Assembly: GCF_029633865.1 (NCBI RefSeq) | Contig: NC_079222.1 | Location: 28,582,166 to 28,646,165 of the forward strand | Length of the DNA: 64,000 nucleotides | Direction: 5' to 3' | From: Lampris incognitus | Lineage: Eukaryota > Chordata > Actinopteri > Lampriformes > Lampridae | In this document: positions 1 to 10,720 of the stretch, one piece after another | Numbering within the stretch: the stretch's first letter is position 1 | How the letters are laid out: the number at the start of each line of letters is the position of its first letter | Position numbers and translations under genes: made by a program | The notes under the pieces: generated by a model | Database searches by the model: none | Seen by the model: the letters and a program-made list of their open reading frames with translations, nothing else | What the model was told of the DNA's origin: nothing

Positions 1-462
1 GGAGGCTCGCATGTGACCTCGGGTGCGTAGTTGCGTGCTGGACAAAGAGTGGACGATGGCCAAGTAGCGGTCGAAGCTCATACAGGTGAGGCAGAAAACA
101 CTGGCATACATGTTCAGGAGGACCACATAACTGCTGATCTTACAGAGGGCCACCCCAAAGGGCCAGTGGTACCCCAGAGCAGTATATACTGCCCACAGAG
201 GAAGGGTGACCACAAATGTGAGGTCAGCTAGAGCCAGATTGCCAATGTAGACATCCGCTGCCCGTCGTTTGCCCTGGGCTCTCCATACAGTGAAGATAAC
301 CACTCCATTTCCAGAGAGGCCAAGGATGAAGATCAACATGTAGAGCACTGGGACGACAGCATACGAAGGCTCCCATTCAGAGTAGTCACACATGCTGGAG
401 TTTTCTGAGTCTCCATAGTCATAGTAGTCATAAGGATTTTCGGTTGGTAGCTCCATCTCCAT
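1..462 (-). CDS. aplnr: Apelin receptor, N-terminal part (partial at window edge)
   Basis: This encodes a class A G-protein-coupled receptor of the plasma membrane for apelin and Elabela/Toddler peptides. The first 154 codons are present and the reading frame runs off the window at base 1. The extracellular N-terminus is acidic and tyrosine-rich and carries an N-S-S glycosylation site followed by SSMCDYSEWEPSY. TM1 holds the GNGVV motif, TM2 holds NLALADL, TM3 follows a conserved Cys, and the DRY box (FDRYLAIVHS) closes TM3. The KRRAADVYIGNLALADLTF stretch is characteristic of apelin receptors. The start was taken at the first of two in-frame ATGs (460-462 and 454-456). No intron interrupts the visible part, matching the usual single coding exon of the family. 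The paralog (a or b) cannot be decided from this fragment. Confidence 0.93.
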   Translation of the reverse strand, partial: MEMELPTENPYDYYDYGDSENSSMCDYSEWEPSYAVVPVLYMLIFILGLSGNGVVIFTVWRAQGKRRAADVYIGNLALADLTFVVTLPLWAVYTALGYHWPFGVALCKISSYVVLLNMYASVFCLTCMSFDRYLAIVHSLSSTQLRTRGHMRAS

Positions 463-624
463 TCTTTCTTGTCTAATCAATCTTCGTAGTACTCCAACTC
501 TTATCACTTTCCTCAGTGTTTTGCCACTGTTGCTGCTAACTAAAATAGCTTCTTTCACTTTCCAACATAAAGGATATATGGTCAAAATAGAGCTGGTGTA
601 GTTGAAAGCACTCTGCTGTCTGCC

Positions 625-633
625 CTTTATATA
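625..633 (-). promoter_or_regulatory. TATA box of the apelin receptor gene
   Basis: Read on the minus strand, the bases give TATATAAAG, a near-consensus TATA box about 165 bp upstream of the aplnr start codon. Transcription would begin near 595-600 and leave a 5' UTR of roughly 135 bp without an intron. The position and strand are seen directly; its use as a promoter is inferred. Confidence 0.55.
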
Positions 634-1504
634 CTTCCACAGCCAGAAGTACCCTCCCAGGACATCCCCCTGCTCCCCTCCGTCACCCCTCCTCCTCCCT
701 CCCTCCCTCCCTCCCTCACTGACCATGCACAGCATACATGCCTATTATTCCCTCCATTGATTTGCTATGTGCCTAATCTTATAATTCATGCTAAAGAAAT
801 CTTGCTGCAAGTTTTGGTGATAAGTTGAAAAGCCAACACTAACATGCACATTTAAAACTACATTTCATTAAGTTGTAAATGGTGGGGGAAAAAATCAGAG
901 CAAAATTGAGCTAGGATCTGTCTTTTAAGATCATTCTTCTACCAGTCATTCAGAAAATTGGCACAAATTGTTATATCTCAGAATGAAAGCTGCTTTGTGG
1001 GATTCAAACCTTGCATTAATACATCTACAGTTCTTTTAAAAAAAAAACAAAAAAAAAAACCTCGGCTCAGGGTTTTATCATGAAACTTGCTGAACATGAA
1101 ACAAGAACCTTTACTGCAGCTGTTCGAGCATACGTGCACACTAAGTGCTTAAGACAGTAATTTAGCACAAATTCTCTCTCTCTTTGTGTGTTTTATTGTT
1201 GTTCTCCCTGTGCAGATGTAACAGTATTTGGCGTCACAGGTGGGAGAACTCTTTCTGCAAGCTGCTCTTTCTTTCAGCAGAGCGGTAGCAGTGGCGCCAT
1301 GGCACTGAGCGTCTGAGACACAACTACTGTATCACTCAACAGTTCTCTCCTCCACTGATGCACTCCTCCACCCTCCCATCTCAGCCCTCCAAATCTCTCC
1401 ATCACCCTGCCCACTCATCTCACTCTTCCCCTGATCAAGAAGGGGAAAGAATGATTTCCCTCTCCTTGAGTTTTGCCGACGTCATTTACACTTAGTGATA
1501 CATT
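634..1504. other. Non-coding upstream region of aplnr
   Basis: No gene is seen here. The stretch contains a pyrimidine tract of CTCC repeats at about 689-718, an A-rich run at 1039-1060 and another short CT-rich patch around 1172-1185. It may hold aplnr regulatory DNA, but no individual site can be supported. Confidence 0.4.
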
Positions 1505-1528
1505 TGTTATTTTTAACTTACTGGATGT
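1505..1528. repeat. Left copy of a 24-bp target site duplication
   Basis: These 24 bases (beginning TGTTATTTTTAAC and ending TGGATGT) recur without a mismatch at 5128-5151. The two copies bracket the LINE-SINE composite exactly and look like one insertion's target duplication. Confidence 0.8.
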
Positions 1529-2041
1529 GAGGTGAGGTCTCCTCCGAGAATCGTCACCTTAACATGGTGGAGGGCTTTGTGTGTCCCGGTGATCCTGGGA
1601 GCTGTGTTGATGGGGGCAATAGCCCCTGGTAGGGTCTCCCAAGGCAAATTGGCTCCAGGGGAGGGGCCATACTAAGAGCGATCCTCAAAAAACCCAATGA
1701 ATATACACCAGCAGAGTTACAGCATCTCGCCCGGAAAAGGGAATCCAGTGCCCCCTGCTGGAGCCAGACCTGAGAGAGGAGCGTGCCAGCGAGTGTCTGG
1801 TGGCCAGGCCTGGGCCCAGCCCGAAAAAACAACATGGAGCCACCACCCCGTGGACCCACCACACGTGAGGATGAACACTGGAGTAGGGTGCAACGCAGGC
1901 CGGGTGGCAGGCAAAGGCAGGGACCAGGGCGTGCCGACTTCCGGCATCGCAGATTGGTCCTTTGGATGTGGAATGTCACCTCCCTGGCAGGGAAGGAGCC
2001 TGAGCTGGTGTGGGAGGTGGAGCGGTACCAACTAGATATAG

Positions 2042-3072
2042 TTGGGCTCACCTCCACACATAGCATGGGCTCTGGTACCAAACACCTGGAGAGGGGCTGG
2101 AGTTGGCCAAGGTGACAGGCACTGGACGGCTGTGGGGATACTCACAAGTCCCCAGCTCAGCGCCGCCGTGTTCTCCCCGGTGAATGAGAGGGTTGCCTCT
2201 ATACTACTGCGAGTCGCTGTGGGAAAGGCTCTGACTGTTGTGTGTGCTTATGCACCGAATACCAGTTCGGAGAATCCGGCCTTCTTGGAGTCTCTGGGTG
2301 GTGTCCTGGATAGGGCTCTGCCTCAGAAGTCTATAGTTCTGCTGGGGGACTTCAACGCTCACGTGGGCAATTATGGAGAAACCTGGAGGGGTGTGATTAG
2401 GAGGAACGGCCTCCCTGACCTGAACCTGAGCGGTGCCTTGTTATTGGACTTCTGTGCGAGTCGTGGATTGGCAATAACACCATGTTCGAGCATTAGGTAG
2501 TTCATAAGTGTACTTGGTACCAGAACACCTTAGGCCGAAGATTGATGATAGACTTTGTGGGCGTTTCATCAGATCTGCGGCCGTATGTTTTTGACACTCA
2601 GGTGAAGAGAGGAGCAGAGCTGTCAACTGATCACCACCTGGTGGTGAGTTGGATCAGATGGTGGGGAAGGCTGCCAGACAGACCTGGCAAACCCAAACAT
2701 GTAGTGAGGGTGAACTGGGAACGTCTAACACAGGCCCCTGTCAGTGAGGTCTTCAACTCCCACCTCCGGAAGAAGTTCTCGTGTATCCTGAAGGAGGCTG
2801 GGGACATGGAGTCTGAGTGGGCCATGTTCAAAGCCTCTATTGTACATGCACCAGGCAGGAGCTGTGGTCAAAAGGTCATCGGTGCCTGTCGAGGCGGCAA
2901 CCCAAGAACCCACTGGTGGACACCGGTGGTGAGGGAAGCCGTCAGGCGGAAGAAGGAGGCCTTTCAAACTTGGTTAGCCAGTCTGAAAGGCCAGAAGGGC
3001 TGCCGCTTCAGCGGTCGCAAAAGCAAAAACTCGGGTGTGGGAGGAGTTCGGCGAGGCTATGGAGGAGGACTT
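2042..3072 (+). pseudogene. LINE endonuclease region, broken
   Basis: This is the endonuclease part of the RTE-like LINE, in two frames. The first open stretch (2042-2500) carries [20 protein letters not shown] and the GDFNAHVG catalytic block. A frameshift near 2490 moves the reading to a second stretch (from 2542) with MIDFVGVSSDLRPYV and the STDHHLVVSW block, which contains the catalytic SDH-type motif in the form TDHH. Reading ends where the nested element starts at about 3073. The product cannot be functional in this copy. Confidence 0.7.
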
Positions 3073-3665
3073 TCAATTCAATTCCATTCAATTCAATTCA
3101 ATTTTATTGTCCTTAAAAACAATGTCCAGGCACATGTTAAAAATGAAATGAGGGCTGTGGCTTCACCAAACAGTGCAAGACAGACACAGACAAACACAGC
3201 AAACACAATATAAGAAATACACACATGAAGATCAAAAGCTAAAAATAAGTTAAAAGAGAGCTGGAGTACAACATATTTAAAAATATCTACAGACATTCAG
3301 TGGGTAGCCAGGTTCGGGTTGGCAACAGCTTGTAGAAAGAAGCTGTTTTTGAGCCTGGTAGTGCGGGCTCTGAGGCTCCTGTAGCGCCTCCCAGAGCGCA
3401 GGGGGGAGAACAGTCCATGGTTGGGGTGGGTGGGATCTCTGCTGATGCTCAGACCCCTTCGAAGGCAGAGTTTGTGATAAATGTCTTTTATGGCTGGGAG
3501 CTGGGTACCGGTGATATGCTGGGCCTGGGCTACCTTGACGATCCGCTGCAGAGCTTTCTGGTCTACTGAGGTGCAGTTGCCGTACCACACTGAGATACAG
3601 ATGGTCAGGATGCTCTCTACTGCACCATAGAGAGCATCCTGACCATCTGCATCTCAGTGTTGTCC
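3073..3665 (-). mobile_element. Nested CR1/L2-group LINE 3' fragment inside the RTE LINE
   Basis: On the minus strand this encodes the extreme C-terminus of a LINE polyprotein: an ISVWYGNCTSVDQKALQR block, then LPAIKDIYHKLCLRRG and SGRRYRSLRARTTRLKNSFF, ending near 3297. A 3' UTR follows and ends in short tandem ATTGA-type repeats (plus strand 3075-3105), as CR1/L2 elements do. Comparison with the sister RTE copy at 21120-21140 shows that the RTE sequence resumes at CTCATGGAAGTTCTGGC near 3665 and lacks about 7 bp at the junction. The 5' end carries a fold-back, annotated separately. Confidence 0.7.
3587..3660. repeat. Fold-back hairpin at the 5' end of the nested LINE
   Basis: Two 32-nt arms (3587-3618 and 3629-3660) are inverted copies with a single mismatch and a 10-nt spacer. 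The left arm is LINE coding sequence (ESILTICISV on the minus strand), and the right arm is the same segment flipped. Confidence 0.9.
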
Positions 3666-3699
3666 TCATGGAAGTTCTGGCAAACGACTCAGGAAAGGG

Positions 3700-4920
3700 A
3701 AACAGGGCTTGACTCAGGCTGTGTTCAGCCGGGGAGGGAAACTGTTGACCCGGACTGGGGATGTTGTCGAGCGGTGGAAAGAATACCTTGAGGAGCTCCT
3801 GAACCCGACTGACACGTCCTCAGTGGAGGAGATAGAGTCTGAAGACTCAGGGGAAGCCCCACCCATATCCCTGGCAGAGGTCTCTGAAGTAGTTAAAAAT
3901 CTCCTCAGTGGCAAGGCGCCGGGTGTGGATGAGAATCGCCCTGAGATGCTGAAGGCTCTGGACATTGTTGGGCTGTTTTGGTTGACACGCCTCTTCAATG
4001 TCGTGTGGAGGTCGGGGACAGTACCTGTGGAGTGGCAGACTGGGATGGTGATTCCCATATTCAAAAAAGGGGACCGGAGGGTGTGCTCCAAATATCGGGG
4101 CATCACATTGCTCAGCCTCCCTGGGAAAGTCTACTCTAGGGTGCTCAAAGGAGGCTCCAACCAATCGTCGAACCTCAGATCCAGGAGGAACAATGCAGAT
4201 TCCGTCCTGGCTGTGGAACAACGGACCAACTCTTTACCTTTGCAGAAGTGCTGAGGGGGGCATGGGAGTTTGACCAGTTAGTCTAAATGTGTTTTTGTAG
4301 ACTTGGAGAAAGCTTACGACCGTGTACTCTTTGGGGGGTACTGCGGTAGTATGGGGTACCGGGGCAGTTGCTACAAGCCATCTGGTCCTTGTATAACCAA
4401 AGTGAGAGCTGTGCCCACATTCTTGGCACAAAGTCAAACACGTTTTCGGTGGGTGTCGGACTCCGCCAAGGTTGTCCCTTGTCTCCGATTCTGTTTGTGA
4501 TATTCATGGACAGGATCTCAAGGCGCAGCCATGGTGAGGAGTTTGTCCGTTTTGGGAACCTCAGAATTGCATCTCTGCTCTTAGCACATGATGTGGTTTT
4601 GTTGGCTTCATCAGAACGCGACCTCCGGCGCGCACTGGGGTGGTTTGCAGCTGAGTGTGAAATGGCCGGGATAAGAGTCAGCACCTCCAAGTCTGAGGCC
4701 ATGGTTCTCTATCGGAAAATGGTGGATTGCTCCCTCCGGGTTGGGGGTGAGTTGCTGCCCCCAAGTGAAGGAGTTCAAGTATCTCGGGGTCTTGTTCACG
4801 AGTGAGGGTAGGATGGAGCGGGAGATGACAGACGGATTGGTGCAGCATCAGCAGTAATGTGGACGTTGTACCGGATTGTTGTGGTGAAGAAGGAGCTGAA
4901 CCGGAAGGCAAACCTCTAAA
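3700..4920 (+). pseudogene. LINE reverse transcriptase region, broken
   Basis: This is the reverse transcriptase part of the RTE-like LINE. It reads RDVVERWKEYLEELLNP-type sequence, a GKAPGVDENRPEMLKALD block, GDRRVCSKYRGITLLSLPGK, then frameshifted DLEKAYDRV and VGLRQGCPLSP blocks. In the palm domain the catalytic F/Y-ADD is replaced by AHD, which removes one of the two essential aspartates. At least three frameshifts are needed to follow the homology. It is a dead copy. Confidence 0.7.
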
Positions 4921-4978
4921 TTTACTAGTCAATCTTCATTCCAATCCTCACCTATGGTCATGAGCTTTGGGCCATAGC

Positions 4979-5127
4979 CACATCCAGCTTCCCACCCACA
5001 GACATGGCCTGTCAGGCATGGTGTCTGTAGGGACACCCGACCAAGCCGGCGGTAACATGGGGATTCGAACCGGCGAGCCCTGTGTTGGTAGGCAACGGAA
5101 TAGACCACCACGCCACCCGGACGCCCC
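4979..5127 (-). mobile_element. tRNA-derived SINE (family A), 5' half
   Basis: Read on the minus strand it begins GGGGCGTCCGGGTGGCGTGG and carries a Pol III A box (GGGTGGCGTGGTGG region) and a perfect B box (GGTTCGAATCC). It stops halfway through the family's ~420-bp length and joins the LINE at about 4978. Its 5' end abuts the right copy of the 24-bp duplication. Confidence 0.85.
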
Positions 5128-5151
5128 TGTTATTTTTAACTTACTGGATGT
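5128..5151. repeat. Right copy of the 24-bp target site duplication
   Basis: This is identical over 24 bases to 1505-1528. It starts at the base after the SINE 5' end. Confidence 0.8.
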
Positions 5152-6009
5152 AAGACCGTGGGTGTCTGGCAAACATTTTGATGGAACTGCGTCGTTGTGT
5201 GTCTCCCTGCCAATTGGTTGTCAAACTCTCTGTCCTCCCACGCCATACAAGACGTTTAGCAGAACAGGAAAGCAGAAGAGAGTAGTGAGTTAAAGCACAC
5301 TTCCCATCCCTATTTCAATAGAACTATATTTGTATCATACTCTTGCCTAACTGTGTTGGCTGACAGAAACATGATCATACAGCTCAATAATAAAAATGTC
5401 ACACACCGACAACAGCATTCAGTATTTAGTATCTTTGTTACAGTGCATTTGCTGTCATATCAAGAGCAGATGGTGAGATAGTAAAATGAAACCTGCCATA
5501 GACCAAGTGGTATTTTTCATCTCTTCGAATCTGAACGGACCGCACAAGATTTTAGTTGCATGGTAAGAATTGGGCCTTTGAATGACATTTCTCCAAATTT
5601 ATGCCCTCCAGATTCATTTCAACTTGAAGTAGATCTGAAAAAAGTTCCAAAAAAATTGTTATTCACAGACTTAATTCTTATTGTAACATTATACGACCAC
5701 TGATGTGTAGACTCGTTAGGCAAGGGCTAGCGACCAAGGGCTCACGAGTCGACGTACACTCACTCTTACATTATCAAGATGTATTTCTCTCAGAGGGAAA
5801 TGCTCCCATTATACTTCAGCTTACATGTTTCTGCTATTTCCTGAGAATATGCCAGTTTTCACTCAGCATACCCACAACCCTGTTTCCACAACATCCAGTT
5901 GTGTTTTTCCTCCTAATTGCCCATCTGTGTTTAAATCGAATTGTTTTTGTTGGTACTGTCTGCTGTTTACCCTCTTCTCATCCTCGCCTGTGTGGCCTCG
6001 TGCTGTAAA

Positions 6010-6101
<92 letters not shown>
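6010..6101. repeat. (CA)n microsatellite
   Basis: Uninterrupted CA dinucleotide run of 92 bp. Confidence 0.97.
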
Positions 6102-6103
<2 letters not shown>

Positions 6104-6233
6104 TGATGGATGACGTTTTATGTTTTGCACCCTAACCATACCAATGAAACACACTCCTCATCTAGTCATTCATCCCACAGATGCAGAGGGGGAATCAGGA
6201 GACCACAAATAAACACTAAGGCACAGACAGACT

Positions 6234-6235
<2 letters not shown>

Positions 6236-6299
<64 letters not shown>
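6236..6299. repeat. (CA)n microsatellite
   Basis: Uninterrupted CA run of 64 bp. Confidence 0.97.
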
Positions 6300-6303
<4 letters not shown>

Positions 6304-6456
6304 TACAACGATAACAGACAGAAGATCCCTATCTGTCTGTTATCGCTGAAAATCTCTTTGATCCTCTGTTGTGACCTTGTGTGTTAGTTAGCATGTTAAT
6401 GAGCCTGGTTTTGTGGTATCTTAGGCACCAAATGAGTATCACGTTTGAGTGTTTTT

Positions 6457-6494
<38 letters not shown>

Positions 6495-7890
6495 TGACGG
6501 AGGAACAAGAGAGAGCAGGGGTTAAAGCGCTAGAGAGAGAGATGGAGATGGAGGGGCTCCAACAGTTGTTTGATGTGTGCTAAGCTGTCAGAGACCACAT
6601 ACTTTGGCCCCCCTGTATAGTGACAGCTGGCTCTGCAGGACTTGATTTGCGATCTGACTAACACTTAGCCGTAGACCACCATTATACATCTTCAGAATCG
6701 TCACGATAGTACAGATACCGGATACGAAGTCTTGATAACGGGCGCTCACATGATAAAGAGGACTTCTGTTAAATACCCGGCCACCACTGTCGAGAGCCAG
6801 TCTGATCTGGTGTGTTTTTATTGACTGAGTGGTATCAAAGCTAACACCCCCAGCATGAACGCAAAGCGTGAAAATGTGAGCACCCCCCAGCCCCGTCCCC
6901 TTCAGCAAAGAGGATCAGAAGATTGATACCAGCTTGCAAGAAACATAGGCTACCAAGATGTGCAAGGTGTCATCAACCTGCAGTTTACATGACTGAAAGG
7001 GAGAAATCTAAAGGTTTAAACACGTCTATCTAGTTTCTGGGCAAAATTATGCCGTCATGTTATCCTGAGCTAAGTTGCAGATATGTGGCACAAAAAAGTT
7101 ACAACATTAGGTTATAGCAATACTGGGCAAGGAAAAGCAAGGCACATTTATTTGTATAGCACATTTCAGCATCAAGGCAATTCAAAGTGCTTTACATAAA
7201 GCATAAAGGGCATTAAGAACAGCAACATAGGGCAATAAAAACATTTACAAACAAATAAAAAGAGTAAAAGTTACAGTGCAGCGTAGGATGAAAATCAAAA
7301 GCTTCAAGTTTTATTTAATAAAAGGCAGCAGCAAACAGGCAAGTCTTCAGCCTTCATTTAACAGAACAGTGAGTTGCAGCAGACCTGCAGTTTTCTGGGG
7401 GGGGTTTTCCAGACGTGGTGCATAAAAACTGAAAGCTACCTCTCCATGTTTAGTTTTGACTCTGGAGATAGAAAGCAGACCTGTTGCAGATGATCTGAGC
7501 AGTCTGGATGGTTCATAGTTTAGCAGAAGATCAGAAATGTATTTTTGTTCCTAAACCATTCAGTGCTTTATAAACCAAGAGCAGAGTTTTAAGATCAATT
7601 CTTTGACGGACAGGAAGCCAGTGTAGCGACCTCAGCACTGGAGTGATGTGATCCATTTTTTTGGTCTTAGTAAGGACTTTAGCAGCAGCATTCTGAATCA
7701 GTTGCAGTTGTTGATCGATTCTTTAGAAAGACCTGCAAATACACCGTTACAGTGGTCAAATCGACTGAAAATAAAATCATGGACAATTTTTTCCAAATCC
7801 TGCTAAGGCATAAAGCCTTTAATTCTTGATATATTCTTCAGGTGATAGTAGGCGGACTTTATAATTATATCAATGTGGCCATCCAAATCC

Positions 7891-8252
7891 CTCCATCCAT
7901 CCATTATCCAAGCCGCTTATCTCAATCGGGGTTGCGGGATGCTGGAGCCTATCCTAGCAGTCATTGGGCAGCAGGTGGGGAGACATCCGGACAGGCCGCG
8001 AGGCCAAGTCATGGCCGACATATTCACACCTAGGGACGATTTACTATGGCCGACTCACCTGATCTACATGTCTTTTGACTGTGGGGGGGGGGGGGGGGGA
8101 CCAGAGCACCTGGAGGAAACCCACATGAACGCAGGGAGAACATGCAAAACGCCACACAGAGGATGACCGGGGATGACCCCGGTCACCCCAAAGTTTGGAC
8201 AACTTTAGGGTTCGAACCCAGGACATTTTTGCTGTGAGGTAACAAGAGCAGT
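7891..8252 (-). mobile_element. tRNA-derived SINE (family B) inside LINE 3' UTR
   Basis: In minus orientation it ends at its 3' side with an ATGGATGG-type tail (plus strand CCATCCATCCATTATCC, 7893-7909). It contains the family B box region GGGTTCGAACCC near 8210-8222 and the TCTGTGTGGxxTTTGCATGTTCTCCC body. A G homopolymer of about 17 sits at 8083-8099. Confidence 0.85.
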
Positions 8253-9379
8253 CTCAGTACTGTGGTGTGGTCAAAATCCTGACTGGAAGACATCAAAACT
8301 GTTGTTTAGTCCAAAAAGTAATTGAGCTGCTCGAAAACAGCTTTTTCAGTTATTTTAATTAGAAACGTGCGGTTTGATATGGGCCCATAATTTTCATTAG
8401 CAAAGTGTCTAGATTGTTCTTTTTTAAAAGTGGCTTGATGACTGAAGTTTTCAGAGCCTGTGGGAAGAGACCTGGGACAAGAGATGTGTTGACAATTTGT
8501 AGAAGATCTGAGGACATTAAATTAGAAACATTTTTGAAAAAGCCTGTTAGCAGAATATCAAGGCAGCAGGGGGACGATTTCAGATGCTGCATAATATCCC
8601 CCAAGTTTTTATGGTTGATGGGATCATCAAATTGTGACATCAATTGATTTTAGGTAGACACAGGGACAACATATGCCCTGTACCTAGTATGGAGGCAATG
8701 ACTGCCTGTCTAGTTTTCTGAATTTTGTCATTGAAGAAGGAGGCAAATTCATTCCAGGCCCTGGTAGATAGAAATTCAGAGGCTACTGCAACTGGGGGGG
8801 GGGGGTGTTAGCTTGTCGACAGTAACAAACAAGTCACGCACATTATTATTGTTTTTGGCAATGATGTCTGAGAAGTAGGACCGTCTTGCATTTCTCAGTT
8901 CCAAATTGTAAATGTGCAGTCTCTCTTTATAGATGTCATAATTAACAGTAAGATTTGTTTTTCATCACCTACGTTCAGATTTCTGACACTCTCTTTTTTC
9001 TATTTTGACCAGCATGGCACATCTCTCTTATCGGAGACCACTTCCACCTTAGTGGGTGCAATGGCATTGATAAAATCTGTAATTTTACAATTAAAATTAT
9101 CTACATGCTCATTGACTGAGACCCAAAGCAGGGTGGGTTTGGAAAAGAACGTCTGAATAAATATTTCACTGGTGCTTTAAATGATATACCATTTTGTGAT
9201 TACCTCTGAGCATTTGTGTGCACAGAGATAGTACTCTCAAAGAAAACACGGGAATGATTGGAAAGAGCAACATCAGTCACCACAACCTTACAAATGTTCA
9301 GACCCTTGGAGATAATTAAGTCCTGTGTGCCCCTTTGTTGTGTGTGGGCTCTGTCACATGCTGAGTTAGTCCAGAGTTA

Positions 9380-9922
9380 TCAAGAACACAACACAAGTTC
9401 TTTAGTTCCCTTGTCCTGTGGGTTGTCAGCACGGATGTTTAAATCACCAGCATTAACTGCACTGTCAAATTCAATACAAATTATAGACACCAGTTCGGCT
9501 AAGTCATCCAAAAAGTTTGCATGGTATTTTGGTGGCCTATAGATATTTAGAAATATAACTCGAGAAAAGGAATTCAACTAAAGAGCCACGTATTCAAAAG
9601 AAGCAACATTTCCATAAGATATCTTCTTGCATTGGAGCGAATCACTAAACAAAATGGCAACTCTACCTCCTTTCTTATGCTATCTGGTTTCGCTCACAAA
9701 ACTGAAGTTGGCAGGGGTTGACTCAGTACAAACAGTTGCACTGTTGTCTTGGTCTAACCAAGTTTCAGTTAAAAACATAAAATTGCAATTGTGCTTGATG
9801 ATAAAATCATTCATTAAAAATATGTTTCCTGCCAAAGACCTGGTGTTTAGTAATGCTAAATTTAGTGCGTCAAGAGTATTATCTGCGCATTTTTTGCAAA
9901 AGGCTGTGGTTGCTGGCTGCAA
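9380..9922 (-). pseudogene. L2-like LINE endonuclease, broken
   Basis: Two open stretches in different frames cover the endonuclease N-terminus. The upstream one (9680-9922) has LALLNTRSLAGNIFLMNDF and FLTETWLDQDNSATV; the downstream one (9380-9577) has FLNIYRPPKYHANFLDDLAE and AGDLNIRADNPQDKGTKEL. The catalytic GDFN is changed to GDLN. The stretch between them does not read through. Confidence 0.7.
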
Positions 9923-10199
9923 CTGGAGTCAGATTTGATGAAGTAGCTGTGCGATTGGGGTACACTTTGTTCCTCCTGAAGCTGGTCAAAACAGCAATTG
10001 CAGACCTTTGAGTTGCTCCTTGTTGCCTGGGGTGGGCTGTATCAACAGCAGTGGGTCCGTACATGAGCTGACGGGGGCGGGGGTGGGGGTGGTAAGGAGA
10101 CCTATTCGGTCTTAGTAGACAGCATGCCCTGTGCCCGCGGGGAAATTGCCCTTGATTTGTTTGGATAAGTGGGAAATTCTGGTGCCACATAGTAATATC

Positions 10200-10720
10200 T
10201 CATCAATCCCTTTTATCTGCATCCTTGTGAGATATCCGTGAGAGGTGAGGAGGGAGGGATGGGGTGAGCTGGGAATGATCCATGGTGTCCTTGATTTCCT
10301 GGGTAGAAAAGATTGCTCAACTTATCCCAGAATTTCCTGACTCTTTCCAAATACCAGCAGTGTGGTGCTGGAGGCCATAGGTTAGGTTAGCAGTAAGCAT
10401 GTGGATCCCCACTCTGTTTAAATAAGCCCTGTCCATTCTGAAACGGTTTCATTGCTCCCAGAACAGGTTGAAGTTGCCAATAAAGTTCAGTTTTTGAGCA
10501 GTGCATGCGGAGGAAAGTCAGGTATTTAATGCCATCAAGTGGCTGAAACATTCAATTTCTTTCCCTATAGTCAAGATCGGACCTGACACAAGTATCTGAG
10601 CTAGGACTTGTTGTAGAATGTCAATTAAGTGTATGAAGTCTCTTTTTATCAGCTCTGAGCCATATGTCATACCAGGACCAGTGTCATTTGTTCCAACATG
10701 CATAATAAATGTGTCCATGT
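10200..10720 (-). pseudogene. L2-like LINE ORF1 with SGNH hydrolase signature, broken
   Basis: The visible stretch (10518-10718) begins DTFIMHVGTNDTG and continues SELIKRDFIHLIDILQQV and VSGPILTIGKEIECFSHL. The G-T-N-D block is a core SGNH esterase motif. Degenerate sequence after the stop continues FRMDRAYLNRVGIHMLT, which resembles the C-terminal end of the same domain. In CR1/L2 LINEs this domain belongs to the ORF1 protein. Several stop codons make this copy non-functional. Confidence 0.65.

Larger units (their letters stand above)
1529..4978 (+). mobile_element. RTE/Rex3-like LINE, 5' end present, 3' end lost, defective
   Basis: This is a non-LTR retrotransposon in plus orientation. It starts directly after the 24-bp duplication. 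It contains an apurinic endonuclease-like domain with the [10 protein letters not shown] block (about 2330-2370), a linker with NPRTHWWTPVVREAVRRKK (about 2905-2960), and reverse transcriptase blocks such as YRGITLLSLPGKVYSRVL (about 4090-4150) and VGLRQGCPLSPILF (about 4450-4500). The frame is broken several times, the catalytic FADD box reads LAHD near 4585, and the coding region stops at ELWA near 4975. The last portion and the 3' UTR are missing. A second LINE is inserted at 3073-3665. Assignment to the RTE/Rex3 group rests on overall protein resemblance and on the (GATGA)n tail of the sister copy at 19196-21540. Confidence 0.75.
5152..7139. other. Non-coding region with CA/TG microsatellites
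   Basis: No gene is recognised. Dinucleotide tracts lie at 6010-6101 (CA), 6236-6299 (CA) and 6459-6492 (TG). A 13-bp inverted repeat (6309-6321 with 6333-6345, 11-nt loop) follows the second tract. A stretch at about 5692-5720 resembles the start of the miniature LTR described at 26870. Confidence 0.6.

Noticed and set aside
1697-2115. Overlapping open frames on both strands around 1554-2115
   Set aside because: They lie in the LINE 5' region, and the antisense frames are shadows of GC-rich sequence.
5825-6135. Open frames encoding long His-Thr or Cys-Val repeats
   Set aside because: They are translations of the (CA)n microsatellite on both strands, with no gene context.
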